A stretch of 64,000 nucleotides of DNA. It comes from Klebsiella variicola (GTDB taxonomy: Bacteria; Pseudomonadota; Gammaproteobacteria; Enterobacterales; Enterobacteriaceae). Below the pieces are notes generated by a model, which ran no database searches, was not told where the DNA came from, and saw only the letters and a program-made list of their open reading frames with translations. Location: NCBI RefSeq assembly GCF_000828055.2, contig NZ_CP010523.2, positions 5,084,001-5,148,000 on the forward strand, read 5' to 3'. This document shows, piece by piece, positions 9,690-20,820 of this stretch. Position 1 is the first letter of the stretch; every line of letters begins with the position of its first letter. The position numbers and the translations under genes are program-made.

Positions 9690-10145
9690 TGCCGGATGGC
9701 GGCTACGCCTTATCCGGCCTACAAACTAAGCACAGCGCAAGCCGGGGAATTTCCCGGGTCGCGGCGTTCCGCCTTACCCGGGCTACCGGACAGTGCAAAC
9801 AGTAGCCCGGCTAAGCGCAGCCGAAAGCCGGGGAGTTCCCCGGGTCGCGGCGTTCCGCCTTACCCGGGCTACCGGACGGTGCAAACAGTAGCCCGGCTAA
9901 GCACAGCGCAAGCCGGGGAATTTCCCGGGTCGCGGCGTTCCGCCTTACCCGGGCTACCGGACTAGCGCCGCCGGGCATGGCCACAGCCAGGGAGCCGCCT
10001 GTATGCCGGGTGGCGGCTACGCCTTATCCGGCCTACAAACTAAGCGGAATTTCCCGGGTCGCGGCGTTCCGCCTTACCCGGGCTACCGGGCAGTGCAAAC
10101 AGTAGCCCGGCTAAGCGCAGCGCAAGCCGGGGAGTTTCCCGAATA
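9690..10145. repeat. REP/BIME cluster downstream of cbpM
   Basis: This gene-free stretch is a mosaic of palindromic units. One type reads GCCGGATGGCGGCTACGCCT (first copy near 9694, second near 10004). The other type pairs a CCCGGGTCGCGGCGTTCCGC half with an AGTAGCCCGGCTAAGC half and recurs about four times between 9728 and 10140. Copies differ by a few bases. These are enterobacterial REP-like elements arranged as BIMEs between genes that converge (cbpM + and parR-like -). Open reading frames across it are repeat artefacts. Confidence 0.85.
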
Positions 10146-10165
10146 GCGCAAACCGGGAATAGCGC

Positions 10166-10537
10166 TTAATCCGGTAACGAACCGGCGAGATTACGCGCGG
10201 AGACGCTCTCGCTGACCGGCGCGGGTGGCTCCGGCGCCTTAGCTGGAGCCGCCGCTGGCGCGGATGCCGGGGCGGAAGAGGCCGGCTGGATCTCAAGGAA
10301 CGAAGCCAGCATCTTACGCAGCGTTTCCGGTTTAGTATCTTCCGCCAGCAGCGCCGCCAGCATCGACGGCAGGCGGCTATCGACTTCCCCTAACGCCAGC
10401 CCCGCCAGCAGCGCCGTACGCGACATATCGCCGCGGTCGCCACGGTGGTGGGCCTCAATTTTTGCGTCCGCGAAGCGCTCGCTGGCGCTGATATCCGGGC
10501 GCAGGTAAATCAGCACTTTTCTGCGATCCAGAGTCAT
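10166..10537 (-). CDS. ParR/StbB-like centromere-binding protein, partner of ParM-like ATPase
   Basis: A 123-residue protein starting MTLDRRKVLIYLRPD, a beta-strand-like segment followed by helices, as in ribbon-helix-helix ParR/StbB proteins of R1-type plasmids. Conserved-looking blocks are SRTALLAGLAL and a leucine-rich middle. The last 45 residues are an Ala/Pro-rich tail likely to be flexible; in R1 the ParR C-terminus contacts the ParM filament end. AAGGAG precedes the ATG by 6 bases. It lies 9 bases downstream of the ParM-like gene, the R1 parMR order. Identification is by pattern and context. Confidence 0.72.
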   Translation of the reverse strand: MTLDRRKVLIYLRPDISASERFADAKIEAHHRGDRGDMSRTALLAGLALGEVDSRLPSMLAALLAEDTKPETLRKMLASFLEIQPASSAPASAPAAAPAKAPEPPAPVSESVSARNLAGSLPD

Positions 10538-10546
10538 AGACGCTCC

Positions 10547-11503
10547 TTAACCAATAATTTTCAGACCACGCACCAGGGCAAACTGCGGCTCTTCAGCCAC
10601 CACGAAACGGTCCTCGCGCAGCCCCATACGTTCACGAATCGCATCGGCCACCAGCGGCGCGCCGCCACCAATCACGATGGCGTGCGAATAGCCTTTAAAG
10701 CTATCAATCGCCGTCAGGACGCGGGTGGTCAGACGTTCGATGCTGTTATTGATCACCTTCTTCACCTCAGAAACCGCATCCGGATCGTTGATGTTGTCGG
10801 TCAGGTATTCTTCGTCGTGGCGGTTGATGATTATCTGGTCAACGTTATAGCTGGAAGTGTCGGTATTCGCCCGGGCCAGCGCCAGCTTAACGGCATCGGT
10901 CACCAGCGACACGCCCAGCTTCGGATCGCCGTAAATGCGCGAAACCGAGGTCATCTGCCCGGCGACCATTGAAATATCCAGCGTGGTGCCGCCGAGGTCG
11001 ATAATCAGCACCGAATGCGACGGTTTCAGTTCATCGCACAGGCTGATCCCCGCAGGAATGGATTCCGGACGCACGGTAACTTTCGTGATATTGAACACCA
11101 CGCCTTTGTTCAGTTTAACGTCGCGCAGCAGGCTCTTTTTCTTGCGCTCAATATTGTCGAGGCGATATTGCGCATCTTCGTCGTAAAATTCGGTCAGCGG
11201 CAGGGTGACCACAATCTCGACATCCTGCGGCTCAAGACCGCTGGTCAGCAGCGCGTGATGGACAGCGATGGAGTTCAACGGGCTATATTGCCAGTCAATG
11301 TTATTGGTGGGGAGCGCATCGGGAGTGATCAGGTCGAATGAGTACTTTTCATCATCCACGGTGTAGTTAAAAGGCTTCCCGGAACCGAAGGTGGCAGACC
11401 AGCCGCGTTTGAAACTGTTGGGGCTGATATGGGTGAAAGTTTCGCCATCTTGCTCCCACAGCATTTTGATATTGGTTGAACCATCATCGATAAAAATGCG
11501 CAT
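10547..11503 (-). CDS. ParM-like actin-family ATPase (plasmid-type DNA segregation) on the chromosome
   Basis: A 318-residue protein strongly resembling R1 plasmid ParM/StbA: the start MRIFIDDGSTNIK (phosphate 1 loop), HISPNSFKR, AVHHALLTSGL, PESIPAG, the second phosphate motif LIIDLGGTTLDIS, IYGDPKLGVSLVT, and the adenosine motif VIGGGAPLV. ParM polymerises with ATP into filaments that push ParR-bound DNA apart. It is full length (R1 ParM is about 320) and the nucleotide-binding motifs look intact. GGAG lies 7 bases before the ATG. Base composition is like the neighbours, suggesting long residence rather than a recent plasmid insertion. Whether it segregates anything here is unknown. Confidence 0.9.
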   Translation of the reverse strand: MRIFIDDGSTNIKMLWEQDGETFTHISPNSFKRGWSATFGSGKPFNYTVDDEKYSFDLITPDALPTNNIDWQYSPLNSIAVHHALLTSGLEPQDVEIVVTLPLTEFYDEDAQYRLDNIERKKKSLLRDVKLNKGVVFNITKVTVRPESIPAGISLCDELKPSHSVLIIDLGGTTLDISMVAGQMTSVSRIYGDPKLGVSLVTDAVKLALARANTDTSSYNVDQIIINRHDEEYLTDNINDPDAVSEVKKVINNSIERLTTRVLTAIDSFKGYSHAIVIGGGAPLVADAIRERMGLREDRFVVAEEPQFALVRGLKIIG

Positions 11504-11520
11504 CGCATTGCTCCATCACT

Positions 11521-11690
11521 GAGACAAATAAGAGAAAAATGTAAGACCCAAAAAGAGTAGCAAGAGTTAAAAAGCCGCGCAAGAGCACGAAAAAGAGACA
11601 ATTCCGAGTTTTATTTGAGAACAAATGGAGAAACGAACAGTTCAATGCGCCCTGAAAGAGAAATAAATGAGACAAAATAGAGAAATACAG
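11521..11690. repeat. Array of 11-bp-phased GAGA(A/C)A repeats: candidate parC-like centromere
   Basis: GAGA-type 11-mers begin at 11521 and 11532; at 11595, 11606 (GAGT), 11617 and 11628; and at 11658, 11669 and 11680. Spacing within each cluster is exactly 11 bp, with looser GAG copies at 11555, 11564 and 11583. Examples are GAGACAAATAA, GAGAAATAAAT and GAGACAAAATA. R1 parC likewise has 11-bp direct repeats in sets flanking the parMR promoter. The array sits immediately upstream of the ParM-like gene and is unusually purine-rich on the + strand. Confidence 0.65.
11554..11582 (-). promoter_or_regulatory. Candidate promoter of the parMR-like operon
   Basis: Read on the - strand, TTGCGC (11577-11582) and TACTCT (11554-11559) are separated by 17 bases. 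The site falls in the irregular interval between repeat sets, as the R1 promoter does, which would let the ParR-like protein autoregulate. The hexamers are imperfect. Confidence 0.35.
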
Positions 11691-11778
11691 TTTCTCTCTT
11701 TCTGTCTGTTTCAGACACTGTTCTTGTACAAAAAGAGAGCATCCCTCCCCTCTTTCCTCAGCGGTTTTCGCACGCTTT

Positions 11779-14642
<2,864 letters not shown>

Positions 14643-14878
14643 GCACTCTCCATCAGGTCATTGAACACTTGCAGAGTGGCACGTCGTTCAGCGTTACGCT
14701 GCCCTGTTCCCGCCGGAGCATTCCCGTAAACTCAGATCGGCCATTAAGCGCCACAAAATCTGAGTTTTTGGCAATAGATCGACTTAAAAGTAGAGAAAAC
14801 GGGCCGGTTATTCCGCTAAGCTGTAGTCAGTTCTGGCGAAAAATGCAGCCACTCTGACAATCCAGGAATAGGTTAATC
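14643..14878. promoter_or_regulatory. melA/melR divergent regulatory region
   Basis: A 236-base intergenic region between melA (-) and melR (+). It holds a perfect 10-bp inverted repeat, AAACTCAGAT at 14728-14737 and ATCTGAGTTT at 14758-14767, separated by 20 bases. In E. coli MelR and CRP bind several sites here; MelR sites are asymmetric 18-mers and I could not place them by eye. The inverted arms are a candidate operator or part of one. Confidence 0.5.
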
Positions 14879-15810
14879 ATGGAACACCGCTTTACTTCCC
14901 TGCCCCCCGATCCCTTTATGTGCAGCAGCGACGAAAAGCAGAGCCGCAGCCCGCTGGCGCTCTACTCCGAGTATCAGCGTATGGATATCGAACTGCGCCC
15001 GCCGCACGCCATGCCCACCAGCCACTGGCACGGCCAGGTGGAGGTCAACGTGCCGTTCGACGGCGATGTAGAGTATTTGATTAATAACGAAGTGGTGCGC
15101 ATTGAGAAAGGCTATATCACCCTCTTCTGGGCCTGTACGCCGCATCAGTTGACCCGCCCCGGCGATTGCCAGCAGATGGCGATATTCAACCTGCCGATGC
15201 ATCTGTTTCTGTCGTGGCCGTTGGACCGGGAGCTTATCAACCACGTCACCCATGGAATGGTAATTAAGTCCCTCGCCGCGCAGCAGTTAAGCGCCTTTGA
15301 AGTGCGCCGCTGGCAGCAGGAGCTGAACCACGACAATGAACAGATTCGCCAGCTGGCGATCGATGAAATCGCCCTGATGCTCAAGCGGCTGAGCCTCTCC
15401 GGCTGGCAGCCGATTCTGGTCAACAAAACCTCGCGCACCCACAAGAACAGCGCCACGCGCAGTTTTATGTCAGCCAGATGCTGGAGTTTATCGCCGCCCA
15501 CTACGACCAGGCGCTGACCGTCAATGCCGTTGCCGAGCACGTGAAGCTCAACCCGAACTACGCGATGGGGGTCTTTCAGCGGGTGATGCAGCAGACCATG
15601 AAGCAGTATATTACCGCCATGCGTATCAATCATGTGCGGGCGCTGCTGAGCGATACCGACAAGACCATCCTGGATATTGCCCTTACCGCCGGGTTCCGCT
15701 CCAGCAGCCGCTTCTACAGCACCTTTACCCGCTACGTGGGCATGCCGCCGCAGCAGTACCGTAAACTTAGCCAGCAGCGACGTCACGGGCTGGCCTTGCC
15801 GGAGGCATAA
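14879..15810 (+). pseudogene. melR: melR, AraC-family melibiose regulator, disrupted by a frameshift
   Basis: The first frame (from 14879) encodes the sugar-binding domain, including MCSSDEKQSRSPLALYSEY and HWHGQVEVNVPFDGDVEY, up to TSRTHKNSATR. It then runs into unrelated residues and stops at 15517. The AraC DNA-binding domain (QMLEFIAAHYDQALTVNAVA through YRKLSQQRR) continues in another frame to 15810. E. coli MelR has HAQFYVSQML at the junction. Restoring one extra GCCACGC beside the single copy at 15452-15458 rebuilds exactly RHAQFYVSQML, so a 7-bp deletion between tandem 7-mers is the likely cause. The product would lack its HTH domain, so melAB induction should be impaired unless frameshifting or a sequencing error is involved. 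Confidence 0.85.
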
Positions 15811-15813
15811 AAA

Positions 15814-15841
15814 ATGCCGCCGGGGTCTCCCCAGGCGGCAT
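15814..15841 (-). terminator. Terminator of proP
   Basis: Stem ATGCCGCC/GGCGGCAT with a 12-base loop between the converging melR and proP. On the - strand it is followed by a run of T (ATTTTTTATG), fitting an intrinsic terminator for proP. Confidence 0.75.
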
Positions 15842-15859
15842 GATTAACAGTGAAAACGG

Positions 15860-17362
15860 TTAGTCGTTGATACGCGGATGCTGCTGCACCAGACGCGACC
15901 GTTTTGCCTGCAGATCGGCGATCTCCTGATCGATATCTTCGATTTTTTGTTCGATGTTATCGTAGTGCTCGCCAAGGATTTCTTTCGCTTCCTGGATATC
16001 CGACGCCGCCGGGGTCGCCCCTTTCAGCGGGCGGTTAGCCGTCTCTTTCATCGACAGACCCGTCGCCATCCCCACCACCGCGATGACCATCAGGTAGTAC
16101 GCCGGCATCATCAGGTTCTGAGTGGTTTCCACCAGCCACGCCGCCAGGGTTGGCGTCAGACCAGCAACCAGCACCGAGATGTTAAAGGCGCTGGCCAGGG
16201 CGCTGAAGCGGATGTGCGTCGGGAACATCGCCGGCAACGAGGAGGCCATCACCCCGATAAAGCAGTTCAGCACGACCGCCAGCAGCAGCAGACCAGCGAA
16301 AATCAGGCCAATCACGTTGCTGTTAATCATAATGAAGGCCGGGATCGCCAGGGCAAACAGCGCCACGCTACCAATCAGGATGAACGGACGACGGCCAAAG
16401 CGGTCGCTGAGCATACCGATAACCGGCTGCACAAATAGCATCCCGACCATGATGGCGATGATGATCAGCACCCCATGATCTTCCGAGTAGTGCAGGTTAT
16501 GCGACAGGTAGCTCGGCATATAGGTCAGCAGCATGTAATAGGTCACGTTGGTGGAAATCACCAGACCAATACAGGTCAGCAGGCTACGCCAGTGCTTGGT
16601 GGCAATCTCTTTAAAAGAGACCTTCGGCCCGTCCTGCAGTCCTTCACGGTCGCCCTGCTCCATGGTGTCCACATGCTGCTGGAACGCCGGGGTCTCTTCC
16701 AGCGCATGGCGCAGATAGAGACCGATGATGCCTAACGGCAGCGCCAGGAAGAACGGGATACGCCAACCCCAGTCGAGAAAGTTCTGTTCCCCCACCACGC
16801 TGGAGATGAGAACCACCACGCCGGCCCCCATCACAAACCCGGCGATGGAGCCAAAGTCCAGCCAGCTGCCCATAAAGCCGCGTTTACGGTCAGGAGAATA
16901 TTCCGCGACGAAGATCGATGCCCCGGTATATTCACCGCCGACCGAGAAGCCTTGCGCCATTTTACACAGCAGCAGCAGGATCGGCGCCCAGATGCCTATC
17001 GTGGCATACGACGGAATCAGGCCGATACAGAAAGTACTTATCGACATGATCACGATGGTTATTGCGAGGATTTTCTGCCGACCATATTTATCGCCCAGCA
17101 TCCCGAAAAACAGGCCGCCTAACGGACGAATTAAAAATGGAACGGAGAAGGTACCCAGTGCGGCAATCATCTGCACGCTTGGGTTGGCATCGGGGAAGAA
17201 GACTTTACCTAAGGCGTAGGCCACAAAGCCATAGACGCCGAAATCGAACCACTCCATCGCGTTACCCAGGGAGGCCGCGGTGATCGCCTTTTTCAGTTTA
17301 CCATCATCGATGATGGTCACATCCTTAAGGGTGATGGGCTTTATTTTTTTCCTTTTAAGCAT
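15860..17362 (-). CDS. proP: Proline/glycine betaine:H+ symporter ProP
   Basis: A 500-residue MFS osmosensory transporter that takes up proline, betaine and other compatible solutes under osmotic stress. Twelve membrane segments include GDKYGRQKILA (loop 2-3) and MLSDRFGRRPFIL (loop 8-9). The C-terminal extension (about 455-500, heptads in NIEQKIEDIDQEIADLQAK) is the antiparallel coiled coil that tunes the osmotic activation threshold. It starts MLKRKKIKPITLKDVTIID like the E. coli protein. It is divergent from yjdM. Confidence 0.95.
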   Translation of the reverse strand: MLKRKKIKPITLKDVTIIDDGKLKKAITAASLGNAMEWFDFGVYGFVAYALGKVFFPDANPSVQMIAALGTFSVPFLIRPLGGLFFGMLGDKYGRQKILAITIVIMSISTFCIGLIPSYATIGIWAPILLLLCKMAQGFSVGGEYTGASIFVAEYSPDRKRGFMGSWLDFGSIAGFVMGAGVVVLISSVVGEQNFLDWGWRIPFFLALPLGIIGLYLRHALEETPAFQQHVDTMEQGDREGLQDGPKVSFKEIATKHWRSLLTCIGLVISTNVTYYMLLTYMPSYLSHNLHYSEDHGVLIIIAIMVGMLFVQPVIGMLSDRFGRRPFILIGSVALFALAIPAFIMINSNVIGLIFAGLLLLAVVLNCFIGVMASSLPAMFPTHIRFSALASAFNISVLVAGLTPTLAAWLVETTQNLMMPAYYLMVIAVVGMATGLSMKETANRPLKGATPAASDIQEAKEILGEHYDNIEQKIEDIDQEIADLQAKRSRLVQQHPRIND

Positions 17363-17906
17363 ATTTTTCCTCTGCTACTCCGCCTTGAGTACACGCATCA
17401 TCGCCGAATGACAAGGCCATTCGTATCGTGCGTCAGGAGCGGTGAATTGCTGTGCTCCTCATTTCAAGCGTAGCAGGTTTGCCTGCACTGTCTGCTGACA
17501 GAATGTACAACCGAACCTGTTGACGCCTGCTCTGGCTACTGGTGAATAAATAGAGCGGCCGATCGTGATACCCGATGAAATTGACCTGCTCCCCTTTTTT
17601 ACCCTAACAGCGTTTATATCTGCGATCAACTTCACATAAATTTACCGCCCTATTACAGAGTGTCCGAAAATAAATAAGTTCATTTTACTGGCTGCTCGCA
17701 AAAATTATTTCCTCATTCCCCCTTATCCTCTGGCGGATAATTTTGGCGGTTATTCTGCTTTTACCCGAATAAGGTGGTGGGTAATTTTTACTAAAAAAAC
17801 ACCCGACAAAAGTGGGTGATTGCGCTATAATCAGCCACACTTTCGGCTATCAGCCGCTGTTTAGAGGACCAACGTCCTGTTTTCCGACGACATCATGAGG
17901 AACGTC
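17363..17906. promoter_or_regulatory. proP/yjdM divergent intergenic region
   Basis: About 540 bases without a gene. For yjdM, CCGACA (17803-17808) and TATAAT (17826-17831) are separated by 17 bases, and a small CACCC/GGGTG hairpin overlaps the -35. The proP-proximal half should hold the osmotic and CRP/Fis-controlled promoters known from E. coli, but I could not place them confidently. Nothing else protein-coding is visible. Confidence 0.5.
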
Positions 17907-18242
17907 ATGCAACTGCCACACTGCCCAAAATGCGATTCGACTTACACTTATGAAGATAACGGCATGTACATCTGCCCGGAATGTGCCCATGAGTGGAACC
18001 CTGCCGAGGCGACAGAAGAGAGCGACGTTCTGATCGTTAAAGATGCCAATGGCAATTTACTGGCCGATGGCGATAGCGTTACCGTCGTGAAAGATCTGAA
18101 GGTAAAAGGCAGCTCTTCGATGCTGAAAATCGGCACCAAAGTGAAGAATATCCGTCTGGTCGAAGGCGATCACAATATTGACTGCAAAATTGACGGTTTT
18201 GGTCCGATGAAGCTCAAGTCGGAATTCGTCAAAAAGAACTGA
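17907..18242 (+). CDS. yjdM: YjdM (PhnA) zinc-ribbon protein
   Basis: A 111-residue protein with an N-terminal zinc ribbon (CPKC at the start, CPEC about 17 residues later) and a compact beta-rich C-terminal domain containing [16 protein letters not shown]. It is nearly the same as E. coli YjdM/PhnA along its length. Despite the old phn name it is not needed for C-P lyase; its role is unresolved. The start is ATG 17907, with AGG 6 bases before; an ATG at 17895 in the same frame lacks a ribosome site. Confidence 0.93.
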   Translation: MQLPHCPKCDSTYTYEDNGMYICPECAHEWNPAEATEESDVLIVKDANGNLLADGDSVTVVKDLKVKGSSSMLKIGTKVKNIRLVEGDHNIDCKIDGFGPMKLKSEFVKKN

Positions 18243-18250
18243 TTTATTTC

Positions 18251-18297
18251 CGGGAGGGCGGCGTCATTATTTTCCTGCACCACCGTCGCCGCTCCCG
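18251..18297 (+). terminator. Hairpin after yjdM
   Basis: Arms CGGGAGGGCGGCG (18251-18263) and CGCCGCTCCCG (18287-18297) pair with a 2-base bulge and enclose 23 bases. There is no clear T-run. The remaining 173 bases before yjdN hold nothing else recognisable. Confidence 0.35.
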
Positions 18298-18470
18298 ATA
18301 TCATCGTGCCCCACCCGCTCCCTGTGCAACCTGTTATTTTCCGCCTCAGTCCCCGCTATTTTCACTGACCATTTCGCCGCTATGCCGCTACACATTTTCG
18401 CGCTGCCGTCTGGCTCAACAGCGTCCCCGGCGACTACGCTTTACGGGTTACGGTCACTGAGGTATTCACC

Positions 18471-18905
18471 ATGTCCTTAAGTCCCTACCTTGCCTTTGCA
18501 GGCAACTGCGCCGAGGCAATCGCCTTCTATCAGCAGACGCTGGGCGCGGAGCTGATGTTTAAAATGACCTTTGGCGAAATGCCGCCCCCGGCGCAAGAAG
18601 CGTCAGACGGCTGCCCGTCTGGCCAGAAGATGGCAGATGATGCCATCGCCCACGCCAGCCTGCGCATCAATAATGGCGAGCTGATGCTGAGCGACAGCGC
18701 CTTCGGGCCCGATGTGCATTACGCCGGCTTCACCCTCGTCCTCGATCCCAGCGATGTCGCTGAAGGCCAGCGCTGGTTCGACGCGCTGGCCGTCGGCGGG
18801 CGCATTGAGATGGCCTGGCAGGAAACGTTCTGGGCCCACGGCTTCGGCAAAGTCGTCGACCGCTTTGGCGTCCCCTGGATGATCAACGTGGTCAAACAAG
18901 GCTGA
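18471..18905 (+). CDS. yjdN: YjdN (PhnB) glyoxalase/VOC-fold protein
   Basis: A 144-residue vicinal-oxygen-chelate fold protein of the PhnB/3-demethylubiquinone-methyltransferase-like group. It starts MSLSPYLAFAGNCAEAIAFYQ, followed by LMLSDSAFGP and a C-terminal GKVVDRFGVPWMIN typical of the fold. The function is unknown in E. coli. It lies just upstream of the Pho box of the phn operon but probably belongs to its own transcript with yjdM. Confidence 0.9.
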   Translation: MSLSPYLAFAGNCAEAIAFYQQTLGAELMFKMTFGEMPPPAQEASDGCPSGQKMADDAIAHASLRINNGELMLSDSAFGPDVHYAGFTLVLDPSDVAEGQRWFDALAVGGRIEMAWQETFWAHGFGKVVDRFGVPWMINVVKQG

Positions 18906-18929
18906 CCCCGCCAGGGCGGCCCGGCCGCC

Positions 18930-18969
18930 CTGTCATCCGTCTGGCACCAACTCTTCATCCTTTGGTCAT
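18930..18969 (+). promoter_or_regulatory. Extended Pho box upstream of phnF
   Basis: Four 7-mers recur every 11 bases: CTGTCAT (18930), CTGGCAC (18941), TCTTCAT (18952) and TGGTCAT (18963). The PhoB consensus is a pair of CTGTCAT-like repeats with this 11-base period, so this looks like two abutting Pho boxes. The position, about 90 bases before phnF, fits control of the C-P lyase operon by phosphate starvation. Confidence 0.75.
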
Positions 18970-19060
18970 CATCACTTAACCGAAATGCAACATAAACCGG
19001 TCAGGATCGGCCCACAACGCGAGGGACCTCCTCGCCTATGCTGTGTGAGGCTTGATGACT

Positions 19061-19786
19061 ATGCACCTGTCCAGACATCCGACCAGTTATCCCACGCGCT
19101 ATCAGGAAATCGCCGCCCGACTTGAGCAGGAGCTGCGCCACCACTATCGCTGCGGCGACTATCTGCCCGCCGAACAGCAGCTGGCGACGCGCTTCGACGT
19201 TAACCGCCATACCCTGCGCCGGGCTATCGACCAGCTGGTTGAACGCGGCTGGGTCCAGCGCCGTCAGGGCGTCGGCGTGCTGGTGCTGATGCGGCCGATC
19301 GATTACCCGCTTAATGCTCAGGCGCGGTTCAGCCAGAACCTGCTGGAACAGGGCAGCGATCCCACCAGCGAAAAGCTGCTGTCGGTGTTGCGCCCCGCCA
19401 GCGCGCATGTTGCCGAGGCCTTTGACATCAATGAGGGCGAGAACATCATCCACCTGCGCACCCTGCGCCGGGTCAATGGCGTCGCCCTGTGCCTGATCGA
19501 CCACTACTTCGCCGACCTGCGCTTCTGGCCGGTATTGCAAACCTTCAGCCACGGATCGCTGCACGACCTGCTGCGCGATGAACTCGACGTCAAACTGACC
19601 CGGGCACGCACCAAAATCAGCGCCCGCCGCGCGCAGGCGAAAGAGAGCAAGCTGCTGGAGATCCCCAACATGGCGCCGCTGCTCTGCGTACGCACCCTCA
19701 ACAGCCGCCAGGGCGAGCAGACCCCCATCGAATACTCCGTCAGCCTGACCCGCGCCGACATGATTGAATTTACCATGGAGCACTGA
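19061..19786 (+). CDS. phnF: PhnF, GntR/HutC-family regulator of the phosphonate operon
   Basis: A 241-residue repressor-type protein: an N-terminal winged helix (YQEIAARLEQELR, DYLPAEQQLATRF, VNRHTLRRAIDQL) and a C-terminal UTRA ligand domain ending SVSLTRADMIEFTMEH. With the ATG at 19061 (MHLSRHPTSYPTRY) the length equals that of E. coli PhnF; ATG 19055 and TTG 19052 are alternatives closer to GAGG at 19047. Here it is the first gene after the Pho box. Its TGA abuts the phnG ATG directly. Confidence 0.92.
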   Translation: MHLSRHPTSYPTRYQEIAARLEQELRHHYRCGDYLPAEQQLATRFDVNRHTLRRAIDQLVERGWVQRRQGVGVLVLMRPIDYPLNAQARFSQNLLEQGSDPTSEKLLSVLRPASAHVAEAFDINEGENIIHLRTLRRVNGVALCLIDHYFADLRFWPVLQTFSHGSLHDLLRDELDVKLTRARTKISARRAQAKESKLLEIPNMAPLLCVRTLNSRQGEQTPIEYSVSLTRADMIEFTMEH

Positions 19787-20239
19787 ATGCACTTCGATAC
19801 CGCCACCCGCCAGCGCTGGATGTCCGTGCTGGCCCACAGTGAACCGCAAGATCTTCTGGCGCGCATGCAGTCCCTGCAGCTGGCGCCGGCGTATGAATTG
19901 ATTCGCACCCCGGAAACCGGGCTGGTACAGCTCCAGGCCCGCATGGGTGGCATCGGCGACCGTTTCTTTGCCGGCGACGCCACGCTCACCCGCGCGGCGG
20001 TACGTCTGGCCGACGGGACGCTCGGCTACAGCTGGATCTTAGGCCGCGACCGCCCGCATGCCGAACGCTGCGCGGCCATCGACGCCCTGCTGCAGTCGCC
20101 TCGCCATTTTCATACGTTAATGGAAACCCTGATAACCCCGCTGGAAGCGCTACGCAGCGCGCGCATTGAAGCCCGACGCGCCGAAGTCAACGCCAGCCGG
20201 GTCGACTTCTTTACCCTGGTTCGCGGAGATAACGCATGA
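19787..20239 (+). CDS. phnG: C-P lyase core subunit PhnG
   Basis: A 150-residue subunit of the PhnGHIJ core complex. With PhnI, PhnH and PhnL it attaches a phosphonate to ATP, giving ribose-1-(alkylphosphonate)-5-triphosphate. Recognisable blocks are [11 protein letters not shown] near the start, [18 protein letters not shown] and [10 protein letters not shown]. It overlaps phnH by 4 bases and is coupled to the rest of the operon. Confidence 0.92.
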   Translation: MHFDTATRQRWMSVLAHSEPQDLLARMQSLQLAPAYELIRTPETGLVQLQARMGGIGDRFFAGDATLTRAAVRLADGTLGYSWILGRDRPHAERCAAIDALLQSPRHFHTLMETLITPLEALRSARIEARRAEVNASRVDFFTLVRGDNA

Positions 20240-20820
20240 CCTTACAACCCGCTTTTACCCTGGCTGTGCAGGATGCCCAACACAGTTTTCGTCGCCTGCT
20301 GAAAGCGATGAGCGAGCCGGGGGTGATTGTCTCCCTGCAGCAGCTTCAGCACGGCTGGCAGCCATTGAACGTGGCCTCCACCAGCCTGCTGTTGACCCTT
20401 GCCGATCATGAAACGCCGGTCTGGCTCGCCAGCGCTCTGCATAACGATCTGGTGGGACAGAATCTGCGCTTTCATACCGGCGCGCCGCTGGTGGATCAGC
20501 CGCAGCAGGCGGTTTTTGCCGTCGCCAATGACGGCATCAGCGCCGAGCAGCTCAACGTCCTTTCCGCTGGCACCGTCACTGCTCCGGAAACCGGCGTCAC
20601 GCTGATTGTTCAGCTCGCCAGCCTCAGCGGCGGACGCATGCTGCGCCTGACCGGGGCAGGCATTGCCGAAGAGCGAATGATTGCGCCGCAGCTGCCGGAC
20701 TGCATCATCGACGAATTAACTGAACGCCCGCATCCGTTCCCGCTGGGCATCGACCTGATCCTCACCTGCGGCGAGCGCCTGCTGGCGATCCCGCGCACCA
20801 CCCACGTGGAGGTTTGCTAA
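20236..20820 (+). CDS. phnH: C-P lyase core subunit PhnH
   Basis: A 194-residue subunit of the C-P lyase core. It begins [20 protein letters not shown], contains FHTGAPL, and ends with [24 protein letters not shown], which matches the family. PhnH has a fold related to PLP transferases but binds no cofactor. The ATG sits in the last codons of phnG and the stop abuts phnI. Confidence 0.92.
   Translation: MTLQPAFTLAVQDAQHSFRRLLKAMSEPGVIVSLQQLQHGWQPLNVASTSLLLTLADHETPVWLASALHNDLVGQNLRFHTGAPLVDQPQQAVFAVANDGISAEQLNVLSAGTVTAPETGVTLIVQLASLSGGRMLRLTGAGIAEERMIAPQLPDCIIDELTERPHPFPLGIDLILTCGERLLAIPRTTHVEVC

Noticed and set aside
9696-9965. 89-codon reading frame after cbpM
   Set aside because: It lies entirely within REP elements and its protein is internally repetitive.
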